Positions 58,155-64,000 of a DNA stretch of 64,000 nt are shown piece after piece. The notes beneath the pieces are model-generated. The model searched no databases. It saw nothing but the letters and a program-made list of their open reading frames with translations, and was not told where the DNA came from. Source of the stretch: DASUCS01 sp041166385 (GTDB taxonomy: Bacteria; Actinomycetota; Acidimicrobiia; Acidimicrobiales; JACDCH01); assembly GCA_041166385.1 (NCBI GenBank), contig JBEEFW010000101.1, positions 1-64,000 of the forward strand, in the 5' to 3' direction. How positions within the stretch are numbered: the first letter of the stretch is position 1; each line of letters starts with the position of its first letter. The position numbers and the translations under genes are program-made.

Positions 58155-59723
58155 ATGACCGCGGTGCGCACGCTCGTCGTTCGCTGTCCGGACTGGCCGG
58201 TGATTGCCGCGGGCGTGCCGTTGCACGAACCGGCGGCGGTGTTCTTCGCCAACCGCGTGGTCGCCAGCTCACCCGCGGCACGCCTCGAAGGCGTCACGCA
58301 GAACATGCGACGGCGTGAGGCGCAAGGTCGTTGCCCAGAGCTCGCGGTGCTCGAACACGACCCCGCGCGCGATGCGCGTGCTTTCGAGCCGGTGGTTGCG
58401 TCGCTGGATCTGCTCACGCCTCGCATCGAAGTGAGCGAGCCTGGGTGTTGCGCCTTCCCGACACGCGGTCCCGCTCGCTACTTCGGGGGCGATGCACGAT
58501 TGGCGGCGCGAGCCCATGCGCTCGCGTCAGCGGTGCTCGGCGATCGCGATGTCGTCCATGTCCACGTCGGCGTGGCCGATGGTCCGTTCGCGGCCACGCT
58601 GGCCGCGAACGAGCACACGACCCTGGTCGTTCCGCACGGCTCGAGTCCCACCTTCCTCGCACCGTGGCCGCTGGCGACACTCGATCGTCCTGAGCTCGTC
58701 GACGTGCTCAACCGTCTCGGGTTGCGCACGCTCAGCGACTTCGCGGCGTTGCCGGCGACCGACGTGCTCGCGCGCTTCGGAACCGACGGCGCAACTGCAC
58801 ATCGCCTGGCCGCGGGGCTCGACGAGCGACCGCCGGCCACGCGTCCGCCACCTCCGGAGCTCGCGGTGCAGGCCGAGCTCGATCCTCCAGCGGAGCGTGT
58901 CGACACCGCTGCGTTCGTCGGCCGCGGTCTTGCTGACGAGTTGCACGCGCGGCTGTCGGCGCGCGGTCACGTGTGCACGCGGTTGCTCATCGTCGCTGAG
59001 ACCGAGCACAACGAACGCCTCGAACGGTTGTGGCGGCTCGACATCGCCGGGACGAGCGCGGGAGTGATTGCCGACCGAGTGCGCTGGCAGCTCGACGGTT
59101 GGCTCAACGGCACGGCCGCGCACCGCCCGTCGGCCGGCATCACGTTGTTACGGCTCGTGCCCGATGAGCTGGCCACCGCCGCCGGACGTCAGCTCGGGTT
59201 CTGGGGTGGCGGAGGTGGGGCCGACGAGCGCGTCGTACGCGCGCTTGCACGCGTCGAGGGACTGCTCGGCCCTGATTCGGTCACCGTGCCCGAGTGGTGC
59301 GGTGGGCGCGGTCCGGGCGAGCAGGTGAAGCTCGTGCCTGCGGGGGTGGTCGACCTCACCGGCGAGCGTCCGTCGGCGCAACCGCAATGGCGTACGGAGC
59401 CGTGGCCCGGTTCGCTGCCCACACCGTCACCGGCCACGGTCCCTCGAGTGAGCATCGCCGCCGAGGTCGTCGACGACGCCGGGCGCGTCGTGCAGGTGAG
59501 CGGGCGGGGCGAGGTGTCGAGCGTGCCGGCGCGACTCACCGTGGGCGATCGCCCGGCGCGTCGCATCGTTGCGTGGTCGGGGCCGTGGCCGGTCGACGAA
59601 CGCTGGTGGGACGACGCCGGACATCGCCGGCTCGCCCGCTTCCAGGTCGTGACCGACGACGGCATCGCTCGTCTCGTCACCATCGAAGGCGGCCGCTGGC
59701 GCCTCGCCGCGGTCTACGACTGA
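58155..59723 (+). CDS. imuB: ImuB (inactive Y-family polymerase-like)
   Basis: A 522-residue Y-family-like protein lacking polymerase active-site acids: the N-terminal strand reads TLVVRCPDWPV, and the palm region SLDLLTPRIEVSEPG has no SIDE-type motif. The helix-hairpin-helix (VDVLNRLGLRTLSDFAALP near residue 185) and a little-finger-like region are retained. Known ImuB proteins bind the beta clamp and recruit ImuA and DnaE2. ATG 58155 lies 15 bp after imuA. No promoter of its own is visible, only the palindrome. Confidence 0.9.
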   Translation: MTAVRTLVVRCPDWPVIAAGVPLHEPAAVFFANRVVASSPAARLEGVTQNMRRREAQGRCPELAVLEHDPARDARAFEPVVASLDLLTPRIEVSEPGCCAFPTRGPARYFGGDARLAARAHALASAVLGDRDVVHVHVGVADGPFAATLAANEHTTLVVPHGSSPTFLAPWPLATLDRPELVDVLNRLGLRTLSDFAALPATDVLARFGTDGATAHRLAAGLDERPPATRPPPPELAVQAELDPPAERVDTAAFVGRGLADELHARLSARGHVCTRLLIVAETEHNERLERLWRLDIAGTSAGVIADRVRWQLDGWLNGTAAHRPSAGITLLRLVPDELATAAGRQLGFWGGGGGADERVVRALARVEGLLGPDSVTVPEWCGGRGPGEQVKLVPAGVVDLTGERPSAQPQWRTEPWPGSLPTPSPATVPRVSIAAEVVDDAGRVVQVSGRGEVSSVPARLTVGDRPARRIVAWSGPWPVDERWWDDAGHRRLARFQVVTDDGIARLVTIEGGRWRLAAVYD

Positions 59724-59728
59724 GGACA

Positions 59729-59734
59729 TACTGT
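59729..59734 (+). promoter_or_regulatory. -10 hexamer (TACTGT)
   Basis: TACTGT lies six bases before ATG 59741, giving the LLM-BNR-MoaD-like operon its own leaderless promoter apart from the imuAB transcript. Confidence 0.45.
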
Positions 59735-59740
59735 CCGGCC

Positions 59741-60898
59741 ATGAAATTCGGGATCTTCTACGAGCACCAGCTGCCACGGCCCTGGACCGAAGATTCGGAA
59801 TACGAGCTCCTCCAGAACAGCCTCGATCAGATCGAGCTGGCCGACCGCCTTGGCTACGACTACGCGTGGGAAGTCGAGCACCACTTCCTCGAGGAGTACT
59901 CGCACAGCTCCGCTCCCGAGGTCTTCCTCGGCGCGGCCAGCCAGCGCACGCAGAACATCCGGCTCGGACACGGCATCGTGCAACTCACGACCAACCATCC
60001 AGCACGCGTGGCCGAGCGCGTCTCCACGCTCGACTTGCTGTCACGAGGGCGCGTCGAGTTGGGCCTCGGCGAGTCGGCCACCACGACCGAATTGCATCCG
60101 TTCGATGTCCGGTTCCGCGACAAGCGCGCCGTGTGGGAGGACGCGGTGCGCGCCTGCCTGCCGATGTTCTGGAACGACGCGTGGGAGTACCACGGCGAGC
60201 ACTTCGACTTTCCGTTGCGCAACGTGATCCCGAAGCCGCGGCAGAAGCCGCATCCCCCGTTGTGGGTCGCGTGTTCGCAGCTCGAGACGATCCGCATGGC
60301 CGGCCGTCGGGGCATGGGTGCGCTCGGCTTTCAGTTCGTGTCCGCCGAGGCGGCGAAAGCATGGGTGCACGCGTACTACAACGCGTACACACGAGAGCTC
60401 GAGACGTTGTGTGAGTACGAGACGAACCCCAACATCGCGGTCGTGTCGCAGTTCATGTGTGCGCCGACCGACGAGGAGGCCAAGGCGTGCGCCGAGGGAT
60501 CGTCGTTCTTCCAGTTCGCGCTCGGCTATTACGCCACCCATGCGCCCGGAGTGCCGGGCGAGATCAAGTTGTGGGAGGAGTACCTCGTCTACCGCGAGAC
60601 CCCCGCCGGACAGAAGGCCAGGATCGGAGGCCTCATCGGCTCGCCCGCGACAATTCGAGAGCGGCTGCGCAAGTTCGAGGAGTCCAACGTCGACCAGGTG
60701 ATCCTCCTCAACCAGGCCGGGAAGAACACGCACGACGACATCTGCTCGTCGCTCGAGCTGTTCGCCAAGGAAGTCATGGATGAGTTTCACGACCGCGAAC
60801 CGTCTCATCAGGAGTGGAAGCAGGCCGTCCTGGCCGGCGACCTCCAGCTGGAAGAGCTCGACACCGAGCCATTCGGGACTCCTAGGAGGGAACTTTGA
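59741..60898 (+). CDS. LLM-class flavin-dependent oxidoreductase
   Basis: A 385-residue luciferase-like enzyme whose EVEHHFLEEYSHSSAPEVFL block near residue 43 closely parallels EHHFLDEYSH in the protein at 1957, so the two are paralogues of one subgroup. Other blocks are LGHGIVQLTTNHPARVAERV and VELGLGESATTTELHPF. The start is ATG 59741. The stop overlaps the BNR-protein start (TTGA at 60895-60898), and a Shine-Dalgarno for that next gene lies in its last codons. Cofactor FMN or F420; substrate unknown. Confidence 0.88.
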   Translation: MKFGIFYEHQLPRPWTEDSEYELLQNSLDQIELADRLGYDYAWEVEHHFLEEYSHSSAPEVFLGAASQRTQNIRLGHGIVQLTTNHPARVAERVSTLDLLSRGRVELGLGESATTTELHPFDVRFRDKRAVWEDAVRACLPMFWNDAWEYHGEHFDFPLRNVIPKPRQKPHPPLWVACSQLETIRMAGRRGMGALGFQFVSAEAAKAWVHAYYNAYTRELETLCEYETNPNIAVVSQFMCAPTDEEAKACAEGSSFFQFALGYYATHAPGVPGEIKLWEEYLVYRETPAGQKARIGGLIGSPATIRERLRKFEESNVDQVILLNQAGKNTHDDICSSLELFAKEVMDEFHDREPSHQEWKQAVLAGDLQLEELDTEPFGTPRREL

Positions 60899-61998
60899 CG
60901 ACGTTGTTGCTCGGCACGAGGAAGGGTTTCTGGTCGCTCAGTTCGAACGACGAGCGCACGAAGTGGTCGGTGGAAGGGCCGTCGTTCCTCGGTCACATCA
61001 TCAATCACGTCGTGCTCGACCCTCGCGACCGCCGGACGATGCTGGCGGGTGCGAGCACCGGACACCTCGGGCCCACGGTCTTCCGCTCGACGGATTTCGG
61101 TCGGACGTGGACCGAGGCCTCCAAGCCTCCGGCGTTCGCGGCCGGCGATCGGCTCGAGCGCAGCGTCCGGCTCGTCTTCTGGTTGACGCCCAGTCATGTC
61201 GACGAGCCCGGCGTCTGGTACGCGGGCGGTTCGCCGCAGGGGTTGTTCCGTACAGAGGACGGCGGCGACACGTGGGCGCCGTTTGACGGGTGGAACGACC
61301 ACCCGATGTGGGAGACGTGGTGCGAGTGGCCAGAGGAGAACACGCCCGACGGCTCGATGCTGCACTCGGTGATCGTCGACCCCCGCGACGCCAACCACCT
61401 GTACATCGGTTTGTCGGCGGGCGGGGTGTTCGAGAGCACCGACGGCGGCAACGACTGGAAGCCCTTGAACGCGGGATCGGTCACCGCCTTCCTGCCCGAG
61501 ATCGAGCCCGAGTTCGGACACGATCCGCATTGCGTGCGCTTGCATCCGCTGCGACCCGATCGCCTCTATCAGCAGAACCACTGCGGCATCTACCGCATGG
61601 AGCGCCCGGATGGACGGTGGATCCGTATCGGCGACAACATGCCGCGCGACGTCGGCGACATCGGCTTTCCGATCGAGTTGCATCCGCGCGACCCCGACAC
61701 CGCGTGGGTCTTTCCTATGGACGGCACCGATGTCTGGCCCCGCACGAGCCCTGATGGTCGGCCCGCGGCGTACGTCACGCGTGATGCCGGCGAGACATGG
61801 ACGCGGCTCGACCGAGGCTTGCCCGAGCGCGGCTGGCTCACGGTGAAGCGGCAGGCCATGACCGTCGACGACGGTGATCCGGTTGGCGTCTACTTCGGGA
61901 CGACGAGCGGCGAGGTGTGGGCGAGCGCCGACGAAGGCGAGTCGTGGCAGTCGATCGCGCAGCACTTACCGGAGATCTACTCCGTCGAAGTCGGGTGA
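60895..61998 (+). CDS. BNR/sialidase-like beta-propeller protein
   Basis: A 367-residue beta-propeller with several BNR-type Asp-box repeats: RSTDFGRTW near 63, RTEDGGDTWAPF near 119, ESTDGGNDWKPL near 180 and RDAGETWTRL near 297. There is no signal peptide, so it is probably cytoplasmic. Such proteins are annotated exo-alpha-sialidase-like, but catalytic residues of true sialidases are not evident. The TTG start is supported by AGGAGG five bases upstream and overlaps the LLM stop. The role in this operon is unknown. Confidence 0.82.
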   Translation: MTTLLLGTRKGFWSLSSNDERTKWSVEGPSFLGHIINHVVLDPRDRRTMLAGASTGHLGPTVFRSTDFGRTWTEASKPPAFAAGDRLERSVRLVFWLTPSHVDEPGVWYAGGSPQGLFRTEDGGDTWAPFDGWNDHPMWETWCEWPEENTPDGSMLHSVIVDPRDANHLYIGLSAGGVFESTDGGNDWKPLNAGSVTAFLPEIEPEFGHDPHCVRLHPLRPDRLYQQNHCGIYRMERPDGRWIRIGDNMPRDVGDIGFPIELHPRDPDTAWVFPMDGTDVWPRTSPDGRPAAYVTRDAGETWTRLDRGLPERGWLTVKRQAMTVDDGDPVGVYFGTTSGEVWASADEGESWQSIAQHLPEIYSVEVG

Positions 61999-62255
61999 AG
62001 GTCCGGATCCCAACACCGCTGCGCTCATACACGAACGAGGAGAAGTGGGTCGACTGTGACGGCACGACCGTCGCTGACGTTCTCGCTGATCTCGACGCGC
62101 AGTTCCCGGGGATCCGGTTCCGCGTCGTCGACGAGCAGGGCCGGCTGCGCCAGCATATGAAGATCTTCGTGAATCAGGAGTCGGTGCGCGACCTCAAGAC
62201 GCCTCTCACGGATGCGGATGAGGTGACGATCATGCAGGCGTTGTCCGGCGGCTGA
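61995..62255 (+). CDS. MoaD/ThiS-like ubiquitin-fold sulfur-carrier protein
   Basis: An 86-residue beta-grasp protein (KVRIPTPLRSYTNEEKWVDC, then DADEVTIMQALSGG) ending in the diglycine that sulfur carriers use for thiocarboxylation. GTG 61995 overlaps the BNR stop (GTGA). No MoaE, ThiG or E1-like activating enzyme lies nearby, so it may use an activating enzyme encoded elsewhere or serve a non-molybdopterin role. It is convergent with the amidohydrolase, 3 bp away. Confidence 0.88.
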   Translation: MKVRIPTPLRSYTNEEKWVDCDGTTVADVLADLDAQFPGIRFRVVDEQGRLRQHMKIFVNQESVRDLKTPLTDADEVTIMQALSGG

Positions 62256-62258
62256 CGG

Positions 62259-63479
62259 TCAGGCCGGCACGGGCACGCGGTCGAGCGCGCGCCCCATCAG
62301 ATCCTCGAAGTTGGTTCGGTAGAACTTCTCGCGCACGTCGTCGGCCGCATCGCCCAGTGACGCTTCGAAGCGCTCGAGGGGCTTCCGGCCGCCTTCGACG
62401 TGCGGGTAGTCCGACGAGAACATGCACACGTCATCCCCGGCCTGCTCGATGATCCAGCCGACGTCCTCTGTCGGATACGGCGTGGAGCGGACCTGGCGGC
62501 GCACGTAGTCGCTCGGCTTCAAGCTCAGCTGTTGCAGTCGCTCCTCGTGGCGATGAAACGCGTCGAACGCGGACTCGAGTTGGCGCATCCACGACGGCAT
62601 CCAGATCGCGCCCTGCTCGATGACGCCGAAGCGAAGTTCCGGGAAGCGCTCGAGCACACCGTCGAAAATCAACGTCGCCAGCGTCTGCATCGGCGGATGG
62701 GGGATGCCCATGTAATCGACTGAGCGGAAGTTCTCCTCGCCGCCGTGGAAGTCGGGCGGAATCGGCAGCCCGTTCTGGAAGTAGGCGGCGTCGAGCAGGT
62801 CGCCCGTGCCGCCGACGTGGAACACGATCGGAACGCCGGCCTCCTGCGCGCGGGCCCACACGGGATCGAGCGCGATGTGACTCGGGGAGTGGTGCTTCGG
62901 GCAGCCGGATGCGACGAGCAGCGCGCACATGCCGTCGCTCATCGCCAACGCTTCGTCGGCCGTGGCGGCGGCGCGCTCGAAGTCGGCGAGCGGCACGTAC
63001 AACGTGGGGATCAAACGGGCGTCGACCGCGCAGAACTCGACCATGCCGCGGTTGTGGGCACGGGCGACGCCGTACGCGAGGTCGATGTCCTTGCCGTGCT
63101 CCCAGTTACGCAGCCGGCGGTTGTGGAACGTGTTGAAGACGAGCTGACTGGCGACGCCGATGAGGTCGAGGGCACGAGGACGGTCCTCGGCGATGAACGA
63201 GCCCGTGGCCGCGAAGTTCTTGCGTTGCATGATCTCCGCCGCTTCGTCGGCGCGGTACTGCTCCGACGCGTGCTTGGCCTTCAGCTTGTCGAAAGCAGAG
63301 TCGAGGTCGCGCAGCTGCTCCTCGGGGTCGCCGGTCTGCTTGAGCTCGTTCCCGCCCGACAGCTGCAGCGGTTCGATGCGGTCGCGGACGTCGGGGTCGG
63401 CGTGATCCCGCAGCCAGTTCGGCGTCTCCATGATGTGCGCGTCGGCGTCGTGGACGACCCGCCCCTCGATGTACGGCAT
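62259..63479 (-). CDS. Amidohydrolase-2 family metal-dependent hydrolase
   Basis: A 406-residue TIM-barrel amidohydrolase (PF04909 type, ACMSD/decarboxylase-like). Features are HDADAHIMETPNWL at the N-terminus (the DxH-type metal site near residue 11), GVPIVFHVGG near 230, RFGVIEQGAIWMPSWM near 300 and CMFSSDYPHVEGG near 355, with the conserved Asp. These enzymes decarboxylate or hydrolyse ring intermediates. ATG 63479 has GGGAGAA upstream, and the palindrome at 63493 lies just 5' of that. Confidence 0.87.
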   Translation of the reverse strand: MPYIEGRVVHDADAHIMETPNWLRDHADPDVRDRIEPLQLSGGNELKQTGDPEEQLRDLDSAFDKLKAKHASEQYRADEAAEIMQRKNFAATGSFIAEDRPRALDLIGVASQLVFNTFHNRRLRNWEHGKDIDLAYGVARAHNRGMVEFCAVDARLIPTLYVPLADFERAAATADEALAMSDGMCALLVASGCPKHHSPSHIALDPVWARAQEAGVPIVFHVGGTGDLLDAAYFQNGLPIPPDFHGGEENFRSVDYMGIPHPPMQTLATLIFDGVLERFPELRFGVIEQGAIWMPSWMRQLESAFDAFHRHEERLQQLSLKPSDYVRRQVRSTPYPTEDVGWIIEQAGDDVCMFSSDYPHVEGGRKPLERFEASLGDAADDVREKFYRTNFEDLMGRALDRVPVPA

Positions 63480-63492
63480 CGCGCATTCTCCC

Positions 63493-63540
63493 AATTCCCA
63501 CTCAGACGTACACATTTCTGTGTACGTCTGAGTGGGATTT
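63493..63540. repeat. 48-bp palindrome, copy 4
   Basis: Arms at 63493-63514 and 63519-63540 enclose TTTC and differ at one position (left arm AATTCCC instead of AAATCCC). It lies between divergent genes, 14 bp upstream of the amidohydrolase start and 26 bp before the dnaE2 LexA box, so it cannot be a terminator of either gene. Confidence 0.93.
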
Positions 63541-63566
63541 CGTGAGCGGGACGGCCTCAGGCGGAG

Positions 63567-63580
63567 CGAACAGGTGTTCG
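63567..63580. promoter_or_regulatory. LexA (SOS) box of dnaE2
   Basis: CGAACAGGTGTTCG has perfect CGAAC and GTTCG arms around AGGT. It ends one base before the TAGGCT -10 hexamer (63582-63587), placing it where LexA would block the dnaE2 promoter. Confidence 0.88.
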
Positions 63581-63581
63581 A

Positions 63582-63587
63582 TAGGCT
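63582..63587 (+). promoter_or_regulatory. -10 hexamer (TAGGCT) for dnaE2
   Basis: TAGGCT lies seven bases before GTG 63595, so the mRNA is probably leaderless, as for imuA. Confidence 0.5.
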
Positions 63588-63594
63588 CCGGAGG

Positions 63595-64000
63595 GTGGGG
63601 TTCAACAACCCGGCGATGCCGTGGAAGGAACTGGAGCGGAGACTCAGCGACGGGGTGGTGAACCCCGTGCCGAGGAACAGCGACGGGCGGTCCACGAACG
63701 TACCCCCGAACGCCAACGGCGGCGACAGCCCAGCGTGGTCCCGCAAGCGGCAGCCGTTCGTGCCGGCCGTGCAGCGCCGGCGGGGTTCGGTGCCCTACGC
63801 CGAGTTGCACTGCCACTCGAACTTCTCGTTCCTCGACGGTGCGTCGCACCCTGAAGAGCTGGCCGAGGAGGCCGCCCGCCTCGGGCTCGAAGCGCTGGCC
63901 ATCACCGACCACGACGGCTTCTACGGCGTCGTGCGTTTCGCGGAAGCGGCGCGTGAGGTCGGACTGCCGACTGTGTTCGGGGCCGAGCTCAGCTTCGGGT
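63595..64000 (+). CDS. dnaE2: Error-prone DNA polymerase DnaE2/ImuC (3' cut by window)
   Basis: The first 135 codons of DnaE2, the catalytic polymerase of the SOS mutasome. The N-terminus MGFNNPAMPWKELERRLSDG is the signature of actinobacterial DnaE2. The PHP domain begins at YAELHCHSNFSFLDGASHPE near residue 74 and continues ALAITDHDGFYGVVRF near 102. GTG 63595 is chosen because it gives that N-terminus and follows the LexA-box promoter at leaderless distance. The rest of the gene lies beyond the window. Confidence 0.95.
   Translation, partial: MGFNNPAMPWKELERRLSDGVVNPVPRNSDGRSTNVPPNANGGDSPAWSRKRQPFVPAVQRRRGSVPYAELHCHSNFSFLDGASHPEELAEEAARLGLEALAITDHDGFYGVVRFAEAAREVGLPTVFGAELSFG

Noticed and set aside
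7150..63540. 48-bp palindromes as simple intrinsic terminators
   Set aside because: Copy 4 lies upstream of two divergent genes and copy 3 lies inside a coding end directly before imuB, and none has a real T-tract. Termination may be a side effect at copies 1 and 2 but does not explain the family.

Overview
The window is a GC-rich, densely coded stretch of an actinobacterial chromosome. The gene content points to a member of Acidimicrobiia or a close relative: many F420/luciferase-like (LLM) oxidoreductases, cofC for F420 synthesis, CaiB-type CoA transferases and acyl-CoA dehydrogenases, a wax-ester synthase/DGAT, an ImuA-ImuB-DnaE2 SOS mutasome with actinobacterial LexA boxes, and GTG/TTG starts with leaderless promoters. 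The lineage is inferred from these families, not from a marker gene. There are no rRNA, tRNA, IS or CRISPR features, and no gap above about 220 bp lacks a gene.

Layout. (1) 1-8130, plus strand: a catabolic cluster of a D-aminoacylase-like amidohydrolase (cut by the window edge), zinc alcohol dehydrogenase, LLM oxidoreductase, cyclase-family hydrolase, two CoA ligases and, after a 48-bp palindrome, an SDR. (2) 8161-11207, minus: a fused acyl-CoA dehydrogenase and a CaiB/BaiF CoA transferase, with a TetR-type operator upstream. (3) 11277-14580: phosphatase, FKBP isomerase, LLM protein and alpha/beta hydrolase. (4) 14656-18900, minus: xylA, xylB and an unusual amidohydrolase. (5) 18976-32175: LLM plus SRPBCC, unknown proteins, exonuclease, PhoH2, HIT, MOSC fusion, WS/DGAT, NuoF-like protein and PIG-L deacetylase. 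(6) 32168-38359: cofC, an AbiEi/DUF559-type gene framed by two 41-bp repeats, then the overlapping operon gpsA, glycogen-debranching-like enzyme and adenylate cyclase. (7) 38557-48934: LLM, GH38 mannosidase, C69 peptidase, UbiB/ABC1 kinase, GYD protein, selD with a leader ORF, rnhB, acyl-CoA dehydrogenase. (8) 48992-57331: a probable arginine-to-proline gene pair, AI-2E transporter, Nfu-like protein, old yellow enzyme, glutamate dehydrogenase and an acyltransferase-SGNH protein. (9) 57417-64000: imuA, imuB and dnaE2 (cut by the window edge), separated by an LLM/BNR/MoaD-like operon and an amidohydrolase.

Genome-style signals. Most first genes of transcription units have a TANNNT hexamer 6-10 bases before the start codon and no Shine-Dalgarno sequence, which implies leaderless mRNAs. 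Genes inside operons use ATGA, GTGA or TTGA overlaps or clear Shine-Dalgarno sites. In three places the upstream gene's TAG stop codon is also the first half of the next gene's -10 hexamer.

The most unusual observations are: a family of four 48-bp near-perfect palindromes with paired substitutions, one of which encodes the tail of ImuA; a defence-like DUF559 gene bounded by 41-bp repeats whose cores are mutually inverted; a 29-codon leader ORF coupled to selD; a two-gene version of the arginine dihydrolase/ornithine cyclodeaminase enzyme; and an LLM-BNR-MoaD-like operon of unknown role. All start choices and functions come from reading the sequence; no search was run.
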